Shown here: piece by piece, positions 59,266 to 64,000 of the stretch
Numbering within the stretch: position 1 is the stretch's first letter
How the letters are laid out: each line of letters opens with the position of its first letter
DNA from: Oscillospiraceae bacterium
GTDB taxonomy: Bacteria > Bacillota > Clostridia > Oscillospirales > Ruminococcaceae
Length of the DNA: 64,000 nucleotides
Direction: 5' to 3'
Assembly (NCBI GenBank): GCA_017439985.1
Contig: JAFSIC010000062.1
Location: 1 to 64,000, forward strand
The notes under the pieces: model-generated
The model's input: only the letters and a program-made list of their open reading frames with translations
Databases searched by the model: none
What the model was told of the DNA's origin: nothing
Translations under genes and position numbers: made by a program

Positions 59266-59781
59266 ATGAAACGCTTTGCGGTACAAATCGGCGATATTAC
59301 AAAATGTCAGGCGGACGCGCTGGTTCATCCGGTGACGGAACAGCTGGACAGCGCCGGTGTTGTCAGTGAAGAGATCTTCCGCGCGGCGGCTCCTTCTCTC
59401 CGTGAGGAACTGAAAGGAATTGCCTCCTGTCAGCCGGGTGCGGTCGTGGTGACCGATGCTCACGGTCTGGCAGTGAAAAAACTCTTCCACACTGTCAATC
59501 CAAAATGGCAGGGCGGTGACGCCGATGAAGAGCGTATCCTTGCGGACTGCTACAGAAACTGCCTGCAGAAAGCCGTGGAGCTGGGACTGAAAACTCTTGT
59601 CTTTCCGTCCATCAGCACAGGCGCGTATCATTTCCCGGTCAACCTGGCGGCCAATATTGCCGTGCGCACCATTCTGGACTTCCTCAAAACGGACAGCACA
59701 CTGGAATCCGTACAGCTGGTTTGCCTCGATGCACGTACTACTTTGGTTTATGATATGTGCGCGGCACAGTATCAGCGATAG
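59266..59781 (+). CDS. Macrodomain (ADP-ribose-binding) protein
   Basis: A 171-residue stand-alone macrodomain. Visible features are VQIGDITKCQADALVHPV at the start, GVVSEEIFRAA, and the phosphate-binding SISTGAYHFP loop. Such proteins bind or hydrolyse ADP-ribose derivatives. The usual Asn-Ala-Ala of active hydrolases (DAxVNAAN) reads DALVHPVTE, so the catalytic Asn is missing and binding without hydrolysis is possible. ATG 59266 is favoured over 59260 because AGGAGG lies 8 bases before it. Confidence 0.88.
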   Translation: MKRFAVQIGDITKCQADALVHPVTEQLDSAGVVSEEIFRAAAPSLREELKGIASCQPGAVVVTDAHGLAVKKLFHTVNPKWQGGDADEERILADCYRNCLQKAVELGLKTLVFPSISTGAYHFPVNLAANIAVRTILDFLKTDSTLESVQLVCLDARTTLVYDMCAAQYQR

Positions 59782-59794
59782 TGAATAAAATCCA

Positions 59795-59830
59795 ACCCCC
59801 TCGCCCATGCTTTGGGTGAGGGGGTCTTTT
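59795..59830 (+). terminator. Terminator hairpin overlapping the next ribosome-binding site
   Basis: ACCCCCTCGCCCA pairs with TGGGTGAGGGGGT, followed by CTTTTT. GAGGGGG in its right arm is also the only plausible ribosome-binding site of the transpeptidase gene at 59832. Confidence 0.75.
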
Positions 59831-59831
59831 T

Positions 59832-61430
59832 ATGCACAAACGTATCGTGTTCTTATATTGCGCCATGGTCACACTTGCCATGACGTTGATCCTGCGGGTC
59901 TGGCAGCTGTCTTTCAGCGAGGATTTGACGCAGGCGGCGACCAGTCAAAGCTCGTACAGCGTGGAAATTTGCCGCACAAGAGGGGCGATTTATGATTGCA
60001 ATGGACAGCGTATGACGGAAACCCAGTCCCATGTTGTAGCAGCCATCTCGCCCTCCGCAGAGGCCATGCAGACGGTAGCGGCCAATCTGAAGGGAAGCCA
60101 ACGCTCTGCGGTGCTGCAGCTGTTGCGGGAGGGGAAACCCTTTCTCTGCAATTTGGGCAGACAGCGGCTTTATGGCGAGGGGATCCGCTGCTTTGATGTG
60201 TATGAGCGCTATGGCTCAGAGCCGCTGGCGCCCCATCTCATCGGTTATCTGGATGGTTCCGGTATCGGTGTCAGCGGCTTGGAACAAGCCTTTGAGCAGG
60301 AGCTGAGAGCGGCCGGAGAGCAGGTCGTCTTGCGCTATGGTGTGGACATTCAGCAGAAGCCGCTGGAGTCCGTCACAGCAGAGCAAAGCGGTTCTGCGGA
60401 GCCACCGAAGGCGGGCTTGGTGCTGACTTTGGACAAGGATATCCAACAGCTCTGTCAGGTCATCGGCAGACAGATGCTGGACAAAGGAGCCATCGTGGTC
60501 ATGGATGTGGACAGCGGTCAGCTGAAAGCGGTGGTTTCCTTGCCGACCTTCGATCCCGATGACTTGACATCTGCTCTGAACGACGAGGAGAAACCTTTTT
60601 TCAACCGCGCTTTTGCGGCGTATAATGTGGGCTCCAGCTTCAAACTGGCGGTAGCAGCCGCAGCGTTGGAACAGGGGATCTCTCCGGATTTTTCCGTCAA
60701 CTGTGTGGGCGGCGTGGAGATCGCGGGACGGATGATTTATTGTCATCATCGGGCGGGTCACGGCGAGACCGATATGGAGCGAGCCTTGGAACAGTCCTGC
60801 AATCCATATTTTATTGCTTTGGGTCGGGAAATCGGCGATGCGAGCATTCTGACCATGGCAGAGCACATGGGCTTCGGGCGAGGCAGTGATTTTGCGGAAG
60901 GGTTGTCCGCTTCTGCGGGGAATCTGCCGAAGGCGGCGGCTTCTCCGCTGGAGCTGGCGAATCTTTCCTTCGGTCAGGGGGAGCTGCTGGCAACGCCGCT
61001 TCAAATTGCCGCCATGGTTTCCTCTATTGCCAACGGAGGCTATCAGGTGGAAGCGCAGCTGCTTCTTGGTTGGACGGAGGATGGCTCTGTTCCGCAGGCG
61101 GCGGAGCAGGCGAAGGAGCGTATTCTCTCAGAACGAACAGCAAAGCGGCTGCAACACGACATGATTCAAGTGGTGGAGGAGGGCAGCGGCACCAACGCAA
61201 AGCCTTCCGTGGGCGGCGCCGGAGGAAAGACCGCTTCGGCACAGACGGGACGCTATACGGAAGAGGAGGAGATCGTTCATGCTTGGTTTGCAGGCTTCTA
61301 TCCTGCCGACGAGCCTCGATATTCCATCGTCGTTCTGGCAGAGGGCATGGAATCCGGCGGAACCTATGCCGCACCTGTCTTTCGGCGCATCTGTGAGCAG
61401 ATCGCGGTGCTGGAGCAGGAGCGGCAATAA
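59832..61430 (+). CDS. Penicillin-binding transpeptidase (PBP2/SpoVD-like)
   Basis: A 532-residue class B penicillin-binding protein that cross-links peptidoglycan. One N-terminal membrane anchor (about 5-25) and a short dimerisation-type domain (RGAIYDCNGQRMT) precede the transpeptidase. The active-site motifs are S268-S-F-K271, S322-C-N324 and K466-T-A468. The third is KTA in place of the usual KTG. A short type without PASTA repeats. Expression would depend on read-through of the hairpin directly before it or on an unseen promoter. It could serve growth or sporulation; context does not decide. Confidence 0.9.
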   Translation: MHKRIVFLYCAMVTLAMTLILRVWQLSFSEDLTQAATSQSSYSVEICRTRGAIYDCNGQRMTETQSHVVAAISPSAEAMQTVAANLKGSQRSAVLQLLREGKPFLCNLGRQRLYGEGIRCFDVYERYGSEPLAPHLIGYLDGSGIGVSGLEQAFEQELRAAGEQVVLRYGVDIQQKPLESVTAEQSGSAEPPKAGLVLTLDKDIQQLCQVIGRQMLDKGAIVVMDVDSGQLKAVVSLPTFDPDDLTSALNDEEKPFFNRAFAAYNVGSSFKLAVAAAALEQGISPDFSVNCVGGVEIAGRMIYCHHRAGHGETDMERALEQSCNPYFIALGREIGDASILTMAEHMGFGRGSDFAEGLSASAGNLPKAAASPLELANLSFGQGELLATPLQIAAMVSSIANGGYQVEAQLLLGWTEDGSVPQAAEQAKERILSERTAKRLQHDMIQVVEEGSGTNAKPSVGGAGGKTASAQTGRYTEEEEIVHAWFAGFYPADEPRYSIVVLAEGMESGGTYAAPVFRRICEQIAVLEQERQ

Positions 61431-61466
61431 AAAAAGTCCCTCTCCGCGAGGGAGAGGGACCAAAGG
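61431..61466 (-). terminator. Terminator of the malic enzyme gene
   Basis: GTCCCTCTCC / GGAGAGGGAC stem; on the minus strand a seven-T tract follows. Confidence 0.88.
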
Positions 61467-61476
61467 TCGTTAACAA

Positions 61477-62709
61477 TTATTTGTTGGAACCAACCAGCTG
61501 ACGGGTGTGTTCAGCTACCATTTCTGGGGTGATGTCGGTTTTTCTTGCAACGCCGGTTTCGATTGCTACGCGAGCAACGTTAGCAGCAACTGCTGGAGCA
61601 ACGCGATCATCGAAGGTAGAAGGAATGATGTATTCTGGGTTCAGTTCTTCGTCGGAAACCAGAGAAGCGATTGCTTCAGCAGCAGCCATCTTCATTTCTT
61701 CGTTGATCTTTCTTGCGTGAACGTCCAGAGCGCCACGGAAGATACCAGGGAATGCCAGAACGTTGTTGATCTGGTTTGGATAGTCGGAACGACCGGTACC
61801 CATGATTGCTACGCCAGCTTCTTTAGCCAGTTCAGGTTTGATTTCTGGATTTGGGTTAGCCATAGCGAATACGATTGGGTTTGGTTTCATGGTTTTAACC
61901 ATTTCTGGGGTCAGAACGTCAGCAACGGAGCAGCCCAGGAACATGTCAGCGTCTTTAACAACGTCTGCCAGAGTGCCTTTGATCATGTTAGGGTTGGTGA
62001 TCTCAGCGATAGCAGCGGTAGAGGAACGCATGTTAGCGCGGCCTTTGTAAACAGCACCTTTGGAGTCGCACAGGGTGATGTCTTTAACGCCCAGAGCCAT
62101 GATCAGTTTGGAAACGGAGATAGCAGCAGCGCCGCAGCCGTTTACAGCAACTTTCAGGTCTTCAGCTTTTTTGCCCTGCAGTTTCAGTGCGTTGATGGTA
62201 GCAGCAGCACAAACGATAGCGGTACCGTGCTGGTCATCATGGAATACAGGGATGTCGCAGATTTCTTTCAGTTTTTCTTCGATGTAGAAGCAGTCTGGAG
62301 CACCGATGTCTTCCAGGTTAACGCCACCGAAGGTAGGCTCCATCAGTTTAACGGTTCTGATGATTTCTTCAGGATCTTTGGTGTTGAGGCAGATTGGGAA
62401 AGCGTCAACGCCGCCGAAGGATTTGAACAGGATGCCTTTACCTTCCATAACTGGAAGGCCAGCGCCTGCGCCGATATCACCGAGGCCCAGAACAGCAGTA
62501 CCGTTGGTAACTACTGCAACCAGGTTGCCTTTTGCGGTGTAGTCATAGATTTTGTCGTAGTCGTTGTGGATTTCCATGCAAGGTTCAGCAACGCCTGGGG
62601 AGTAAGCCAGGGAGAGGTCTTCTCTGGTTTTAACTGGTACTTTGCATTCGATGGAGATTTTACCCTGAGCGTCCTTATGGAGCTTCAGAGCCTGTTCTTT
62701 CAGAGTCAT
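61477..62709 (-). CDS. NAD(P)-dependent malic enzyme
   Basis: A 410-residue short bacterial malic enzyme that decarboxylates malate to pyruvate. The substrate domain has LSLAYSPGVAEPC (about residue 32), the metal-binding LEDIGAPDCF and FHDDQHGTA motifs, and the nucleotide-binding VAVNGCGAAAIS. No C-terminal phosphotransacetylase domain. AAGGAGG upstream. It is divergent from aspA; together they link aspartate, fumarate, malate and pyruvate. Extreme codon bias indicates high expression. Confidence 0.94.
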   Translation of the reverse strand: MTLKEQALKLHKDAQGKISIECKVPVKTREDLSLAYSPGVAEPCMEIHNDYDKIYDYTAKGNLVAVVTNGTAVLGLGDIGAGAGLPVMEGKGILFKSFGGVDAFPICLNTKDPEEIIRTVKLMEPTFGGVNLEDIGAPDCFYIEEKLKEICDIPVFHDDQHGTAIVCAAATINALKLQGKKAEDLKVAVNGCGAAAISVSKLIMALGVKDITLCDSKGAVYKGRANMRSSTAAIAEITNPNMIKGTLADVVKDADMFLGCSVADVLTPEMVKTMKPNPIVFAMANPNPEIKPELAKEAGVAIMGTGRSDYPNQINNVLAFPGIFRGALDVHARKINEEMKMAAAEAIASLVSDEELNPEYIIPSTFDDRVAPAVAANVARVAIETGVARKTDITPEMVAEHTRQLVGSNK

Positions 62710-62770
62710 GGTAAGCAGCCTCCTTGATTATTGTATAAACAGACACCGGCACAAAACCGGTCCTGTATTC

Positions 62771-62799
62771 ATTATATTGCAAAAACAGTGATAAATCAA
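62771..62799 (-). promoter_or_regulatory. Promoter of the malic enzyme gene
   Basis: Minus-strand TTGATT and consensus TATAAT with a 17-base spacer. Confidence 0.75.
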
Positions 62800-62841
62800 T
62801 GACAAAATACAATTTTTTGCAAGATAAATTTCATAAAGGGA

Positions 62842-62870
62842 TTGAATTTTAGAAATGGGATTGGTATAAT
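62842..62870 (+). promoter_or_regulatory. Promoter of aspA
   Basis: TTGAAT and consensus TATAAT with a 17-base spacer. Confidence 0.75.
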
Positions 62871-62941
62871 TATGTTGACGATGCAAGTATCGCGTCATTT
62901 TTGGACAAGTATCACAAATTTACGAAATGAGGTTGAGCATT

Positions 62942-64000
62942 ATGGCATACCGTATTGAAGCCGACTCCATCGGCACCAAAGAAGTACCAGTAGAAGCTTA
63001 CTATGGCGTACAGTCCATGAGAGGCACCGAAAACTTCCAGATCACCGGCCAGAAAATGCAGCCAGAATTCATCAATTCCATGGCTGAAATCAAAAAAGCT
63101 TGCGCTATCTGCAACCACATGGTTGGCGAAATGGATGAAAAAATCAAAGATGCTATCTGCCAGGCTTGCGACGAAATCGTAGAAGGCAAACTTCACGATC
63201 AGTTCCTCTGCGACCCAGTACAGGGTGGCGCAGGTACTACTGCAAACATGACCGCTAACGAAGTAATCGCTAACCGCGCTATCGAAATCCTCGGCGGCGA
63301 AAAAGGTGACTACTCCATCGTTCATCCTAACGACCATGTAAACAGAGCTCAGTCCACCAACGACGTATTCCCATCTGCAGCTAAAATGACCGCAGCTAAA
63401 CTGCTGAAAAAAGCTATCGCAGAAATGGTTCGTCTGGAAGCTGCTCTGGCTGTTAAAGAAGAAGAATTCCACGACGTTATCAAAATGGGCCGTACTCAGA
63501 TGCAGGACGCAGTTCCGATCCGTCTGGGTTCCGAATTCGGTGCATACAGAAGAGCTGTTAAACGCGACATCGACCGTCTGAACATCGCTCTCGAAGGTAT
63601 GTACGGCGTTAACATGGGTGGTACCGCTGTTGGTACTGCACTGAACGCAAATCCTAAATACGTAGAAGCTCTGGCTCCAGAACTGGCTAAAATCTCCGGT
63701 CTGCCACTGTTCAAAGCAGAATGCCTGATCGACGGTACCCAGAACCTGGATGCTTACGCATACGTATCCGCAGCTCTGAAAACCGCTGCTATCTCCCTGT
63801 CCAAAATGTCTAACGACTTCCGTCTGATGTCCTCCGGCCCACGCTGCGGCTTCCAGGAAATCAACCTGCCAGGCAAACAGAATGGTTCTTCCATCATGCC
63901 AGGTAAAGTAAACCCAGTTATCCCAGAAGTTGTTTCTCAGGCTGCATTCCTGATCATGGGTAACGACGTTACCATCACCATGGCTGCTGAAGCTGGCCAG
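62942..64000 (+). CDS. aspA: Aspartate ammonia-lyase (3' end beyond window)
   Basis: The first 353 residues of aspartase, which converts aspartate to fumarate and ammonia. The N-terminus is EADSIGTKEVPVEAYYGVQ, VNRAQSTNDVFPSA and GRTQMQDAVPI follow, and the superfamily signature GSSIMPGKVNP (about 315-325) contains the catalytic serine region. No stop before the window ends; about 120 further residues are expected. GAGGTTGAG precedes the ATG. It very likely feeds the malic enzyme route via fumarase or fuels fumarate respiration. Confidence 0.95.
   Translation, partial: MAYRIEADSIGTKEVPVEAYYGVQSMRGTENFQITGQKMQPEFINSMAEIKKACAICNHMVGEMDEKIKDAICQACDEIVEGKLHDQFLCDPVQGGAGTTANMTANEVIANRAIEILGGEKGDYSIVHPNDHVNRAQSTNDVFPSAAKMTAAKLLKKAIAEMVRLEAALAVKEEEFHDVIKMGRTQMQDAVPIRLGSEFGAYRRAVKRDIDRLNIALEGMYGVNMGGTAVGTALNANPKYVEALAPELAKISGLPLFKAECLIDGTQNLDAYAYVSAALKTAAISLSKMSNDFRLMSSGPRCGFQEINLPGKQNGSSIMPGKVNPVIPEVVSQAAFLIMGNDVTITMAAEAGQ

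Overview
The window looks like the chromosome of a spore-forming anaerobic Firmicute of class Clostridia, probably a gut Oscillospirales-type organism. The reasons are a sipL-spoIVA pair and a spoIID gene with sigma-E-like promoters, DUF3793, DUF5685 and CD0519/CD1768-family genes, strong AGGAGG ribosome-binding sites, and moderate GC with clear codon bias. The genus is inference. No rRNA, tRNA or CRISPR array was found.

Layout. 1-9055: a heterodimeric ABC exporter (first gene cut by the window edge), a cytoplasmic GH2 glycosidase, a DUF3793-flavodoxin operon behind a large palindrome, a stand-alone PduL-type acyltransferase, a family 4 uracil-DNA glycosylase, an unknown membrane protein and spoIID. 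9073-14140: a metal-resistance pair (ArsR/SmtB repressor and a P-type ATPase with a very long His/Cys-rich repeated N-terminus), a small unknown protein and a MATE exporter. 14218-32848: the sporulation operon sipL-spoIVA, in which spoIVA is split by a 15.5-kb element (17032-32571). 32900-46825: a glycosyltransferase, a dpp-type peptide ABC transporter operon, an orphan lipoprotein made of two fused substrate-binding domains, and a BlaI/BlaR1-like pair with an oversized sensor. 46874-64000: nitroreductase, glycogen phosphorylase and GH13 amylase, a Kef-type antiporter, maf-dut-GNAT-YjbR, a nucleoside-recognition-type transporter, a DUF5685-DnaJ-membrane protein cluster, a macrodomain protein, a transpeptidase, malic enzyme, and the start of aspartate ammonia-lyase.

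The main discovery is the spoIVA intervening element. The 5' part of spoIVA runs to codon 400 and then hits a stop inside the element. The missing 91 C-terminal residues lie 15.5 kb downstream, directly after a large serine recombinase gene whose last codons contain the right junction. Recombination between the 5-bp ATACA copies at 17032 and 32567 would rebuild an uninterrupted 491-codon spoIVA in frame, close to the 492 residues of B. subtilis SpoIVA. This is the architecture of skin-like elements (sigK, spoVFB, spsM), which are excised in the mother cell during sporulation. I know of no described case in spoIVA.

The element carries a RepA_N-type initiator, TnpV-like small proteins, a ClpX-like AAA+ ATPase, a DUF4143 ATPase, unknown genes, and two secreted surface proteins. 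The second of these begins, immediately after its signal peptide, with a near-perfect eukaryotic ubiquitin (about 65 of 76 residues identical to human ubiquitin, all seven lysines kept, Gly76 replaced by Asn). A ubiquitin-bearing surface protein inside a sporulation-gene intervening element is the most unusual thing in the window.
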